A stretch of DNA of 64,000 bases. It comes from Oceanobacillus manasiensis. GTDB lineage: Bacteria; Bacillota; Bacilli; Bacillales; Amphibacillaceae. Positions 18,688 through 27,232 of the stretch are shown in pieces. Position 1 is the first letter of the stretch. Each line of letters starts with the position of its first letter. The translations under genes and the position numbers were made by a program. The notes under the pieces were generated by a model. The model saw nothing but the letters and a program-made list of their open reading frames with translations, was not told the origin of the DNA and made no database searches. The stretch is taken from assembly GCF_000724085.1 (NCBI RefSeq), contig NZ_CCDL010000001.1, forward strand, positions 434,001 to 498,000, written 5' to 3'.

Positions 18688-19698
18688 ATGCGAGCAGGAA
18701 TTAAATGGATGTTTTTAATAATTGGAACGACAATTGGGGCAGGCTATGCCTCTGGACGAGAGCTTTGGCAGTTTTTTGGCCATGAAAGTGGACTTGCTAT
18801 TCTATTGTTTGCTATATTCTTTTCCCTATCATGTGGGGTCATTATGAGCCTTAGCTATAAACATCAGTCTATACATTATTTGCCGGTATTGCGTATCATC
18901 GTCGGGAAAAGAATGACGGCTATTTATGATGTAATGATCTTTCTATATCTCTTCACTACAACGGTTGTTATGATTGCAGGAAGTGGTGCTACAGGACAAG
19001 CGTTTAATTTTCCCTATTGGTGGGGTATATGTATTATGTTAATGGCATTAATAGCCTTGTTTATGAAAGATATAAATGGACTTCTTTCAATTAATCAATT
19101 TATCCTACCGCCTCTGTTAGGTGGTTTGGTGTTCGTTCTACTATTATTTACGGTGGATCAAGATCTTCAACTGTTCTCCCACTGGAGAGAGCAAGGAAAT
19201 TGGACTGCGGCATTTCCATTCACCGCATTGAACATATTACCACTGATCGCTGTACTGGGGGCGGTTGGAAATAAAGTAGAGTCAAAAAAAGAAATTTGGG
19301 TGGCTTGTGTCGGCAGTGGTTTTCTGCTTGGAAGTATCTCCTATATTTATAACAATAGCCTTATCCAAATTGCAGACGAGCTTCTCGTATTTGAGATCCC
19401 CTTATTTGCCATTCTTCAGCATTATCCAGTACAAATGATCATCTTTATTAGTATATTATTATGGTTTGCGATCTTTACAACAGCTGCTTCCGGAATTCTC
19501 GGCATTGTGACGAGAATTCAAAGCTATATAAACAAACCATTATGGTTGATTGTCGTGGTTACCTTGGTTACAATGATTCCATTAACAGCATTAGGATTTA
19601 GTACACTGGTTAGTTATTTATACCCGATCTATGGGATATTGAATTTATACGTGTTGACTAGATTACTGCTATTTCCATTATGGTACAAAGAAACGTAG
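18688..19698 (+). CDS. YkvI-like membrane transporter (APC-superfamily type)
   Basis: The 336-residue polytopic protein has about ten transmembrane segments. The first carries GTTIGAGYASGRELWQFF, a glycine-rich motif seen in amino-acid transporters of the APC superfamily and in the B. subtilis YkvI family. The substrate is unknown. GGGGGAC lies upstream of the ATG. It is divergent from yyaC and 35 bp from the MscS gene. Confidence 0.75.
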   Translation: MRAGIKWMFLIIGTTIGAGYASGRELWQFFGHESGLAILLFAIFFSLSCGVIMSLSYKHQSIHYLPVLRIIVGKRMTAIYDVMIFLYLFTTTVVMIAGSGATGQAFNFPYWWGICIMLMALIALFMKDINGLLSINQFILPPLLGGLVFVLLLFTVDQDLQLFSHWREQGNWTAAFPFTALNILPLIAVLGAVGNKVESKKEIWVACVGSGFLLGSISYIYNNSLIQIADELLVFEIPLFAILQHYPVQMIIFISILLWFAIFTTAASGILGIVTRIQSYINKPLWLIVVVTLVTMIPLTALGFSTLVSYLYPIYGILNLYVLTRLLLFPLWYKET

Positions 19699-19733
19699 AA
19701 AAAAACATAGCAACATGATTAGGAGGAGAAGTA

Positions 19734-20624
19734 GTGATTAATTTTGAAGATACTTGGAATTATCTTAAAGGCCCAGATTTATGGTTGTTAATCGGGGGAA
19801 AGATTTTGGATGCTATACTAATTATAGTATTGGCATTAATAATAGTCCGGGTTACAAGAAAGCTCGTGAATCGTCTCTTTATGAAAAGAGAAAAAGGTCC
19901 AATTCGCATAACGGAAAGACGAGAGAATACGCTAAAAAAATTAATTAAAAATGTGGTTGCCTATGTAGTATATTTTATTGCTATTATTATGATCTTGGAT
20001 AATGTATTTGGCTTTAATGTTGGGGCATTACTAGCAGGGGCTGGCGTTGCTGGACTTGCTATCGGGTTTGGTGCGCAAAATCTTGTGCGTGATATTATCT
20101 CAGGATTCTTTATTATATTTGAAGACCAATTCTCAGTAGGGGACTATGTTGGTGTTTCTGGAATTGAAGGTACGGTAGAAGAAATAGGACTTCGTACGAC
20201 AAAAGTACTGAGCTGGACTGGAGAATTAAACGTGCTGCCAAACGGCAATGTCACACAGGTTATCAACTATTCTGTTCATAACGGTCTATCTATTGTAGAT
20301 GTTAATATCCCTTATGAAAGCAATGTAAATGATGCAGAAAATGCCATTAATGAAATTGTCGCTACACTACCAGATAAGTACGATTTCATTGTTGGTGTTC
20401 CAGAAATTATTGGCGTACAGAATCTGGATGTATCTCACTTTACGATTCGCATCATTGCTGATACACTTCCTGGTTTCCAATGGGCCGGTGAACGAAATAT
20501 CCGAAAAGAAATACAAAACCAACTGTACAATGCAGGTATCGAAATCCCTGCTCCACGTATTGTAATGTACTCTGGAAATGATAAAGAAAAATTATTAGAT
20601 AAAAATCGCGAGCGTGGCGAGTAA
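19734..20624 (+). CDS. MscS-family mechanosensitive channel
   Basis: The 296-residue protein has three N-terminal transmembrane segments; the pore-lining TM3 is the Gly/Ala-rich VGALLAGAGVAGLAIGFGAQNLVRDIISG at about 97-125, followed by the beta domain with FSVGDYVGVSGIEGTVEEIGLRTTKV. Family knowledge: opens on membrane tension and releases solutes after osmotic downshock. The start is GTG behind AGGAGGAG. It stands beside DUF951 and ychF, as in many Bacillaceae. Confidence 0.92.
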   Translation: MINFEDTWNYLKGPDLWLLIGGKILDAILIIVLALIIVRVTRKLVNRLFMKREKGPIRITERRENTLKKLIKNVVAYVVYFIAIIMILDNVFGFNVGALLAGAGVAGLAIGFGAQNLVRDIISGFFIIFEDQFSVGDYVGVSGIEGTVEEIGLRTTKVLSWTGELNVLPNGNVTQVINYSVHNGLSIVDVNIPYESNVNDAENAINEIVATLPDKYDFIVGVPEIIGVQNLDVSHFTIRIIADTLPGFQWAGERNIRKEIQNQLYNAGIEIPAPRIVMYSGNDKEKLLDKNRERGE

Positions 20625-20672
20625 TTTCCCTATATAATAGAGCTATTAACTTTAAATAAAGGAGAAAAGGGA

Positions 20673-20870
20673 ATGGCGGAGAAAGATTTTAATTTACATG
20701 ATGTTGTGCAAATGAAGAAACCTCATCCGTGTGGAGAAAATCGATGGAAAATAATCCGAATGGGAATGGATATTCGAATTAAATGCCTCGGGTGTGATCA
20801 CAGTGTAATGATCCCGCGAAGAGATTTTACAAAGAAAGTGAAAAAAGTATTGGAAAAAGCCGAAGATTGA
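20673..20870 (+). CDS. yyzM: DUF951 family small protein (YyzM)
   Basis: The 65-residue protein has the DUF951 signature LHDVVQMKKPHPCGENRWKIIRMGMDIRIKC followed by LGCDHSVMIPR. The Cys at the CG and C..C positions suggest metal or RNA binding, but the function is unknown. AAAGGAG precedes the ATG. Its place between an mscS gene and ychF is conserved in many Firmicutes. Confidence 0.9.
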   Translation: MAEKDFNLHDVVQMKKPHPCGENRWKIIRMGMDIRIKCLGCDHSVMIPRRDFTKKVKKVLEKAED

Positions 20871-20993
20871 GTTGTAGTTCATTTTACATTCGCATAAAGT
20901 TTTTTGGGATGTAAAATGGACGATTCTCTTGTAAAAATGGTATTATGAGAGTAGAAAAAGATAGTGTTAGATAAATAAATAGAGTTAAATATG

Positions 20994-21025
20994 AAAATAG
21001 GCATTCTCAAAATGCCTATTTTTGT
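20994..21025 (+). terminator. Terminator after DUF951 gene
   Basis: AAAATAGGCATT and AATGCCTATTTTT flank a short loop (CTCAA) and end in a T-run. It lies 94 bp before ychF and separates it from the upstream genes. Confidence 0.88.
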
Positions 21026-21118
21026 TTTTTGTTAGCTTGTCAATTGTTTGTCTACTATCTATAATTAGGATAACTATCACGTTCATATGAATGGAAATCC
21101 TTAAGGAGTGAAGGTTGT

Positions 21119-22219
21119 ATGGCTTTAACAGCAGGAATCGTCGGACTTCCGAATGTCGGAAAATCAACTTTATTTAATGCAATTACCCAAGCGGGAGCAG
21201 AAGCTGCGAACTATCCGTTTGCCACGATTGATCCCAATGTAGGTATTGTGGAAGTACCCGATGAGCGCTTAGATAAATTAACAGAACTAGTTAAACCGAA
21301 AAAAACCGTACCAACTGCATTTGAGTTTACCGATATTGCTGGAATAGTGAAGGGTGCAAGTAAAGGGGAAGGTCTTGGGAACCAATTTTTATCCCATATT
21401 CGCCAGGTGGATGCGATTTGCCAAGTAGTCCGCTGTTTTCAGGACGAAAACATTACGCACGTTTCTGGAAAAATTGATCCAATTGATGATATCGAAATCA
21501 TTAACCTGGAGCTTATTTTGGCTGACCTTGAAACAGTAAATAAACGGACTCAACGTGTAGAAAAATTGGCAAGACAAAAGGATAAGGAAGCTGTGGCTGA
21601 GCAGGAAATACTTGTGAAGCTAAAGGCTGGACTAGAAGAGGAAAAGCCTGCTCGGGCAATGGACTTCTCTGAGGACCAATGGAAAATAGTAAAAGGCCTG
21701 CATTTACTAACAGCAAAGCCGACATTATATGTGGCAAATGTTAGTGAAGAAGAGGTTGCAGACCCTGATGGTAATGAAAATGTACAAAAAGTAAGGGAAT
21801 TTGCAGCGGCAGAAAATGCAGAGGTAATTGTTATTTGCGCAAAAATAGAGGAAGAAATCTCTGAGCTAGACCTGGAAGAGAAGGAAATGTTCTTTGAAGA
21901 TCTTAACATTTCTGAATCAGGACTTGATAAGCTTATCAAAGCTTCCTATCATTTATTGGGATTAGCTACTTATTTTACTGCCGGAGAGCAGGAAGTACGA
22001 GCTTGGACGTTCCGTGAAGGGATGAAGGCACCGCAGGCAGCGGGTATCATCCATACAGACTTTGAAAGAGGCTTTATCCGTGCTGAAACGGTGTCTTACG
22101 GTGATTTGGTCGAGGCAGGTACGATGGGGCAAGCAAGGGAAAACGGTAAAGTACGCTTGGAAGGTAAGGAGTACATCGTTAAGGACGGCGATGTCATCCA
22201 TTTCCGTTTCAATGTATAA
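21119..22219 (+). CDS. ychF: Redox-regulated ATPase/GTPase YchF (OLA1 family)
   Basis: The 366-residue protein has the P-loop GLPNVGKST at 9-17, the FTDIAGIVKGASKGEGLGN switch region near 65, and a C-terminal TGS domain (GMKAPQAAGIIHTDFERGFIRAE to KDGDVIHFRFNV). It binds ribosomes and prefers ATP in characterised members. AAGGAG lies upstream of the ATG. It sits next to rpsF as in B. subtilis (yyaF). Confidence 0.96.
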   Translation: MALTAGIVGLPNVGKSTLFNAITQAGAEAANYPFATIDPNVGIVEVPDERLDKLTELVKPKKTVPTAFEFTDIAGIVKGASKGEGLGNQFLSHIRQVDAICQVVRCFQDENITHVSGKIDPIDDIEIINLELILADLETVNKRTQRVEKLARQKDKEAVAEQEILVKLKAGLEEEKPARAMDFSEDQWKIVKGLHLLTAKPTLYVANVSEEEVADPDGNENVQKVREFAAAENAEVIVICAKIEEEISELDLEEKEMFFEDLNISESGLDKLIKASYHLLGLATYFTAGEQEVRAWTFREGMKAPQAAGIIHTDFERGFIRAETVSYGDLVEAGTMGQARENGKVRLEGKEYIVKDGDVIHFRFNV

Positions 22220-22254
22220 AAAAACATCTAACGTAAAAAGGATCTCTCGAAACC

Positions 22255-22283
22255 TTGTTATTTCAAAAAAGATTTGGTATAAT
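22255..22283 (+). promoter_or_regulatory. Promoter of rpsF-ssb-rpsR operon
   Basis: TTGTTA at 22255-22260 and TATAAT at 22278-22283 are separated by exactly 17 bp. It stands just upstream of the leader of rpsF. Confidence 0.75.
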
Positions 22284-22316
22284 ACACAATTGTGAGTAAT
22301 TATTATTACGATTACT

Positions 22317-22380
22317 CCTTGCCCTTGGTGAGGAAGGCTTCTTGCCTGACAAAAAATAAGGGCCGCTAAGACCAAAAGGA
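22317..22380 (+). promoter_or_regulatory. S6:S18-type ribosomal protein leader upstream of rpsF
   Basis: Between the promoter and the rpsF ribosome site the RNA contains CCCTTGGTGAGGAAGGC and AAGGGCCGCTAAGACC, which pair (CCCTT/AAGGG and GGT/ACC) and leave a conserved CCG near the closing stem. This resembles the known bacterial rpsF leader that binds the S6:S18 complex and represses the operon. Assignment is by pattern from memory. Confidence 0.55.
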
Positions 22381-22390
22381 GGTGTAACGG

Positions 22391-22678
22391 ATGAGAAAAT
22401 ACGAAATCATGTACATCATCCGCCCAGACATTGAAGAGGATGCTCAAACAGCTTTAGTTGAGCGCTTTAATGGTATTCTAACTGATAATGGCGCGGAGAT
22501 TGAAAAAGTTGATGAAAAAGGCAAGAAACGTCTTGCTTATGAAATCAAAGACTATCGTGATGGATATTATGTAATCATTAATTTCAGCGGTGATGAAAAT
22601 GCAGTAAATGAATTTGATCGCCTAGCTAAATTCTCTGAAGACATTATTCGTCATATTGCAATTCGAGAAGAAGATTAA
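22391..22678 (+). CDS. rpsF: 30S ribosomal protein S6
   Basis: The 95-residue protein starts [17 protein letters not shown] and has [16 protein letters not shown], the S6 signature. AAAGGAGGTG precedes the ATG. First gene of the rpsF-ssb-rpsR operon, preceded by a consensus-like promoter and a regulatory leader. Confidence 0.98.
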   Translation: MRKYEIMYIIRPDIEEDAQTALVERFNGILTDNGAEIEKVDEKGKKRLAYEIKDYRDGYYVIINFSGDENAVNEFDRLAKFSEDIIRHIAIREED

Positions 22679-22696
22679 TAATAGGGAGTGGTTCTG

Positions 22697-23185
22697 ATGT
22701 TAAATCGTGTCGTACTAGTTGGCAGGTTAACGAAGGATCCTGATTTACGTTATACACCCAACGGAGTGGCCGTAGCCAATTTTACTATTGCAGTTAATCG
22801 TCCTTTTTCTAATCAGCAGGGAAACCGTGAAGCTGATTTCATTAACTGTGTGGTCTGGAGAAGACCTGCCGAAAACCTTGCGAACTTCATGAAAAAAGGA
22901 AGCTTAATTGGTGTGGATGGCCGTGTGCAGACACGTACATTTGAAGGGCAGGATGGTAAAACGGTATTTGTAACAGAAATTGTTGCAGACAGCGTTCAAT
23001 TCCTAGAATCAAAAGGTTCTTCCCAGAATAAAGGGCAGGATAATTCAGGTTTCCAACAGGACAGAAACCAAAACCAGTATCAACCTAATCAGAATCAAAA
23101 TCAGAACCAGAACCAAAATCAGGACGACCCATTTCGAAATAATGGGGAGCCTATAGATATATCAGACGATGATTTACCATTCTAA
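22697..23185 (+). CDS. ssbA: Single-stranded DNA-binding protein SsbA
   Basis: The 162-residue protein has an N-terminal OB fold ([20 protein letters not shown], then [20 protein letters not shown]), a linker made mostly of NQ repeats (about residues 118-148), and the acidic tip ISDDDLPF that binds partner proteins. The ATG at 22697 is preceded by GGGAGTGG and fits family starts; a GTG at 22688 would be inside the ribosome site. The low-complexity NQNQ linker is coded by a CAGAAYCA-type repeat around 23085-23125. Confidence 0.97.
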   Translation: MLNRVVLVGRLTKDPDLRYTPNGVAVANFTIAVNRPFSNQQGNREADFINCVVWRRPAENLANFMKKGSLIGVDGRVQTRTFEGQDGKTVFVTEIVADSVQFLESKGSSQNKGQDNSGFQQDRNQNQYQPNQNQNQNQNQNQDDPFRNNGEPIDISDDDLPF

Positions 23186-23205
23186 AGTAAAAAGGAGGGT
23201 TATCA

Positions 23206-23436
23206 ATGGCAGCTCGTCGCGGACGCGCAAAGCGTCGTAAAGTGTGTTACTTCACAGCTAATGGAATTACACACATCGATTATAAAGATGTTGACTTGCT
23301 AAGACGTTTCATTTCAGAACGCGGAAAAATTCTTCCTCGTCGTGTAACTGGAACTTCTGCAAAATACCAACGTAAATTGACTATAGCAATTAAACGTGCT
23401 CGTACAATGGCATTGTTACCATTCGTAGCAGAGTAA
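23206..23436 (+). CDS. rpsR: 30S ribosomal protein S18
   Basis: The 76-residue basic protein shows the S18 pattern [32 protein letters not shown] and ends in [21 protein letters not shown] precedes the ATG. It is the last gene of the rpsF operon, followed by a strong terminator. Confidence 0.98.
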   Translation: MAARRGRAKRRKVCYFTANGITHIDYKDVDLLRRFISERGKILPRRVTGTSAKYQRKLTIAIKRARTMALLPFVAE

Positions 23437-23445
23437 TTGTTATTT

Positions 23446-23482
23446 AAACCTCTAGACCGGTATAAGGTCTGGAGGTTTTTTT
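23446..23482 (+). terminator. Terminator after rpsR
   Basis: AACCTCTAGACC and GGTCTGGAGGTT flank a GGTATAA loop and are followed by a T-run. It closes the rpsF-ssb-rpsR operon. Confidence 0.92.
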
Positions 23483-23615
23483 ATGTGTTAAAACATTGGC
23501 TAAGTGAAAACTAGCTTACCCTCCTCCTCTTTACTAGATTCTAAATAAAGTGAATCTTATAGTTATCAAAGTCGTATTATATACAATACGATAAGTTTGA
23601 ACGGGGGTAGTGAAT

Positions 23616-24599
23616 ATGCAACCTGTTGCAGAAACAAGCGCACCAAGAGAGGGAATTAAGAAGAAAGAGTTTATTGAAATTAATGGGCTGGTACAGGGAA
23701 TGTTTATTGAAGGGGAGGATATTGCAAACCCCTTATTACTTTTCTTACACGGAGGACCTGGCTATCCAGGATATCCCTTTATAAAAAATAGCCATTTGAA
23801 GTTAGAGAAATATTTTACAGTGTGTTATTGGGATCAACGTGGCACAGGGATGTCCTTCCATAAAGGAATGACAAATAAGAAGCTAAGCTCTAAACAGTTA
23901 GTCGAGGATACTGCTAGTATAACAACATACCTTTGTGAGAGGTTCAATAAAGAGAAGGTCTATCTATTTGGTCATTCCTGGGGGAGCTTTTTAGGATGCT
24001 TAACAGCTGCAAAGTATCCCCATCTTTTTCATGCTTATATGGGATCTGGACAAATAGGCAGCCAGGCAGACTCAGAAAAGGAAACATTACAATTTTTATT
24101 ACAGACGGCAATAGACCGTGGTGAAAAAAAGGCACAGCAAGAAATTTCCCAAATAACACTTGATGAAAACTACTACAATAACACGAAGTATGGAAAGATT
24201 TTATTTAAGTATTTAATTAAGTATGGAGGCGGTATGAAACGCGACAATTACTCCAACCTTAAGCAAATGAAGGAATTACTATTTTGTAAGTCGTACTCTC
24301 TTAAAGAGAGAATGAATATTTTAAGGGGATCGAACTACTCCTATTCTTTATACAAAGAGTTAGCAAAAAACGATTTAACACAGATAGTTCCTAGCATGGA
24401 GATACCGGTTTATATATTTCAAGGAAAGCATGACTACCAGACATCCTACCAACAGGCAAAACGTTTTTTTGATAACGTACAATCTCCTAAGAAGAAATTT
24501 TTCACCTTTGAAAACTCCAGCCATTCCCCATTTATTGAGGAAGTAGATAAGTTTTGTTCGATCGTAGAGAATGAGATTTTAGTAGGCACGAAGGAATAA
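23616..24599 (+). CDS. Alpha/beta hydrolase, proline-iminopeptidase-like
   Basis: The 327-residue protein shows the alpha/beta hydrolase pattern: oxyanion-hole HGGPGYPG near residue 46, YWDQRGTGMS near 72, nucleophile GHSWG near 118, and a late His in NSSHSPF. This arrangement resembles proline iminopeptidases and related S33 hydrolases; the substrate is unknown. I chose the ATG at 23616 because GGGGG lies 8 nt before it, while the GTG at 23610 is only 2 nt away. The gene begins a small accessory block between rpsR and yybS. Confidence 0.8.
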   Translation: MQPVAETSAPREGIKKKEFIEINGLVQGMFIEGEDIANPLLLFLHGGPGYPGYPFIKNSHLKLEKYFTVCYWDQRGTGMSFHKGMTNKKLSSKQLVEDTASITTYLCERFNKEKVYLFGHSWGSFLGCLTAAKYPHLFHAYMGSGQIGSQADSEKETLQFLLQTAIDRGEKKAQQEISQITLDENYYNNTKYGKILFKYLIKYGGGMKRDNYSNLKQMKELLFCKSYSLKERMNILRGSNYSYSLYKELAKNDLTQIVPSMEIPVYIFQGKHDYQTSYQQAKRFFDNVQSPKKKFFTFENSSHSPFIEEVDKFCSIVENEILVGTKE

Positions 24600-24607
24600 C
24601 TTCGGAA

Positions 24608-25381
24608 TTACTCCCTGTTAAAGCCATGCTTCTCTAAAATATCGTTTGCAGTATCACTATGCAGGAATTCGATAAACCTTTCTGAATCGGTCTGGTTTGT
24701 ACTATATGTCGTAATCGCTGCGGGAAATTCAATGGGATCATGTAATTCTGGATCAACAGGGAAAAGTACTTCCAGGTGATCAGATTCAATGATATCTGAG
24801 TAATAAACAAATCCAGCCATCACTTTTCTTGATTCTATAAAAGTGACTACTTGTGCAACATCTTTAGCATAAAAGAAGGAGTTTGATAAAGCATCCCAGA
24901 CACCTGCAGATTGTAGTGCTTGCTGTGCATAGGTGCCAACTGGTGAAGTTTCAGGTTGTCCTAAAATAATCTTTTCAAATGAATGTTGTTTTAATTCCTC
25001 AAAAGATGACACCTTCAAATCTTCTCCGGCAGTTCCGGCAAATACAAGTTTATTTGTTGCGAAATTTTTTCTGGATTCAGGTACAATCATAGACTGATCT
25101 GCCAGCATATCCATCCATTCCTGGTTCCCTGATAGAAATAAATCAACAGGTGCCCCCTGCTGAATTTGTTGAGCAAGTTCTCCAGAAGGACCGTAATCTA
25201 CAGAAATGTTAATATATGGGTTATCTTCTTCAAATTCTTCCACTAATTCTGGCAAAGTGCCAGATATACTTGATGTCGATGCTACAAGTAAATGGGTTTC
25301 CTCGGTTGATTTAACAAATGGATCATCAGAGCAAGCAGTTAGGCTAACTAGGCCAATGATTACGAACAAGATATACCTCAT
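24608..25381 (-). CDS. modA: Molybdate-type ABC transporter substrate-binding lipoprotein (lone ModA)
   Basis: The 257-residue protein has a lipoprotein signal with lipobox LTAC (Cys17) and the ModA pattern: LLVASTSSISGTLPELVEEFEEDNP, GPSGELAQQIQQGAPVDLFLSGNQEWMD, and ETSPVGTYAQQAL. It would bind molybdate or tungstate outside the membrane. No modB permease or modC ATPase is within the window, so its partners must be elsewhere or it acts alone. It converges on the hydrolase gene, with stops 8 bp apart. Confidence 0.85.
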   Translation of the reverse strand: MRYILFVIIGLVSLTACSDDPFVKSTEETHLLVASTSSISGTLPELVEEFEEDNPYINISVDYGPSGELAQQIQQGAPVDLFLSGNQEWMDMLADQSMIVPESRKNFATNKLVFAGTAGEDLKVSSFEELKQHSFEKIILGQPETSPVGTYAQQALQSAGVWDALSNSFFYAKDVAQVVTFIESRKVMAGFVYYSDIIESDHLEVLFPVDPELHDPIEFPAAITTYSTNQTDSERFIEFLHSDTANDILEKHGFNRE

Positions 25382-25406
25382 AGATAATAATCTACTCCTA
25401 ACTAGA

Positions 25407-25904
25407 TTAATTTTGCTTCCTTCGTTTCGGATAGATACGAATGATAATAAACAGCATAAATATTATATACACAAAAAAAGCACCTAATAAAACATCATCT
25501 ACAGGAAAAAGGAAAGCAATGATGGCATATATAATAAACGGAATCGTAGCAATAAATACGCTCATTTTCCAAAGCAGGGGGAACTGTAGCTTCCGATCCA
25601 ACCCTTTTGCCACCCATACTCCAAGATAAGCGGTGATGGAGATGCCGATACAGACAAAAACTGCTAAAGGCAGATAGTAAAAAATGAAGAAATAGATAAT
25701 GAGGAAGAGAATATTCAGTTCTGCTGACACACTATTATTTTCGGCAATGCGATCAATTAAAGCAGGAATAGAGACAAGTATGAGCAGAATAAACATATAA
25801 ATGATGGTAATATCCATGCTAACACGATTAAGCGAAAAGGTAGCTTTTTTACTTGGGAGTTTGAGGCTTTGCAGAAATACATGATGGATTTTCATATTCT
25901 TCAT
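25407..25904 (-). CDS. DUF1189-like integral membrane protein
   Basis: The 165-residue protein has four to five transmembrane segments and a short basic C-terminal tail (YPKRRKQN). The start, HHVFLQSLKLPSKKATFSLNR, recalls DUF1189 proteins, whose function is unknown, but the match is weak and the length is short for that family. It lies 25 bp upstream of modA on the same strand, so the two may be cotranscribed. Confidence 0.6.
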   Translation of the reverse strand: MKNMKIHHVFLQSLKLPSKKATFSLNRVSMDITIIYMFILLILVSIPALIDRIAENNSVSAELNILFLIIYFFIFYYLPLAVFVCIGISITAYLGVWVAKGLDRKLQFPLLWKMSVFIATIPFIIYAIIAFLFPVDDVLLGAFFVYIIFMLFIIIRIYPKRRKQN

Positions 25905-26033
25905 CCTTATTTAGTAGTCTATATCTATTATAAAGGAAAACAGTCATACATGAATTAAAAAACATGACATTTTTGTAAACTGCAAGCAGGCAACGATTAA
26001 AACGGTTGTAATCGTTACAGGTTATAACAGAAT

Positions 26034-26047
26034 ATTACCCGGGAAAT
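26034..26047. promoter_or_regulatory. Noc-binding-site-like palindrome
   Basis: ATTACCCGGGAAAT differs by one base from the B. subtilis Noc-binding consensus ATTTCCCGGGAAAT. It lies in the 345-bp gap upstream of yybS, about 12 kb from noc. Noc itself is encoded in this window. Confidence 0.5.
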
Positions 26048-26152
26048 AATATTTTCTACTGTTTTCGACAAGCCTTTCATTTAAAAACATGTTATCATAA
26101 TAACAAGGTAATTTTTTGTCCGCTTTGATTTAGTATTAGGCGAATGAAGCTT

Positions 26153-26198
26153 CCCCCTACTTTACTGCTTACATCTTGCCGAGCAATAAAGTGGGGGG
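26153..26198 (+). other. Long hairpin upstream of yybS
   Basis: CCCCCTACTTTA at 26153-26164 is complementary to TAAAGTGGGGG at 26187-26197 (one G-U pair), with inner TGCT/AGCA pairing. It ends about 52 bp before yybS and lacks a following T-run. It could be a transcription boundary or an RNA control element. Confidence 0.45.
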
Positions 26199-26249
26199 AT
26201 AAATGTTAAAGTGGACTAATATTTGTTTAAAAATTAGATGGGGTGCACA

Positions 26250-27194
26250 ATGAATCAATCTAAAAAAATAGTAGACGGAGCTATCCTGACAGCTGTATTT
26301 GCAATCCTATTACTTGTTAGTGTATTTGCTCCTGTGATATCCATTATAGGAATGGTATTGTTACCAATCCCGTTCGTAATTTTTGCTTCAAAACATGGTG
26401 GGAAACCAGCATTGTTGATGTGGCTTGTAACAGCATTAATTTCCATGCTTATAGCTAGCCTTTATTCCTTGCCTATTGCCGTTTTAATGGGTAGTGGTGG
26501 AGTTATGATAGGGCACGCAATATTTCGCAAGCTTTCTGCCCACGAAACATGGGCCAGAGGTACCTTAGGATTTATTTTTGGACTTCTGTTTGCTTTTGTC
26601 TTTACACAGGTTGTCTTTCAGGTGAATTGGACTGAAGAGATTGAACAACAAATGAATATGTCAATGGACTCAACCTTTGAAACGCTGAGCGAATTTGGGT
26701 TATCAAGTCAGGAGCAGGGTGAAGAGGTGCTAGTTCAGACAATTGACCTACTTGTAAACTTATTGCCAGTACTACTCGTAGGGGGAGCAATCGTTATGGC
26801 GTTTATCAGTCAATGGCTTAGTTATAAGGTGATAAACAGGCTGGACAAAAAAGACTTGAGATTTCCACCGTTTCGAACACTAAAGTTTCCGGCATCCTTA
26901 ATATGGGTATATTTCTTTGCCTTAATAGCATCATTTTTGGTAAGTGACACAACAAGCTTCTTCTATACAGGAGCACAAAATATACTTGTTTTAACAGGAT
27001 TACTGATGACCCTACAGGGATTTTCATTTATATTCTTTTATGCACATCACAAGAAAATGTCAAAAGCACTCCCTATTTTCAGTGTGGTACTCACTCTGCT
27101 TTTCCCAACACTCTTTATATTCCTTGTGCGCTTTATAGGAATCTTTGATTTGGGATTTGGAATGAGAGACCGTCTTGCCAAAAAAGATGAATAG
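26250..27194 (+). CDS. yybS: YybS family membrane protein (DUF2232)
   Basis: The 314-residue protein has about eight transmembrane segments and lies directly before gdpP, as yybS does in B. subtilis. Function is unknown; DUF2232 members resemble the S-components of ECF transporters. The ATG at 26250 is chosen because GGGGTG lies 4 nt upstream; the ATG at 26238 overlaps that site. It is probably cotranscribed with gdpP (38-bp gap). Confidence 0.88.
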   Translation: MNQSKKIVDGAILTAVFAILLLVSVFAPVISIIGMVLLPIPFVIFASKHGGKPALLMWLVTALISMLIASLYSLPIAVLMGSGGVMIGHAIFRKLSAHETWARGTLGFIFGLLFAFVFTQVVFQVNWTEEIEQQMNMSMDSTFETLSEFGLSSQEQGEEVLVQTIDLLVNLLPVLLVGGAIVMAFISQWLSYKVINRLDKKDLRFPPFRTLKFPASLIWVYFFALIASFLVSDTTSFFYTGAQNILVLTGLLMTLQGFSFIFFYAHHKKMSKALPIFSVVLTLLFPTLFIFLVRFIGIFDLGFGMRDRLAKKDE

Positions 27195-27232
27195 TCCTCA
27201 AATTATGGTTTAGGCAGTAGGAGCTGATGTAA

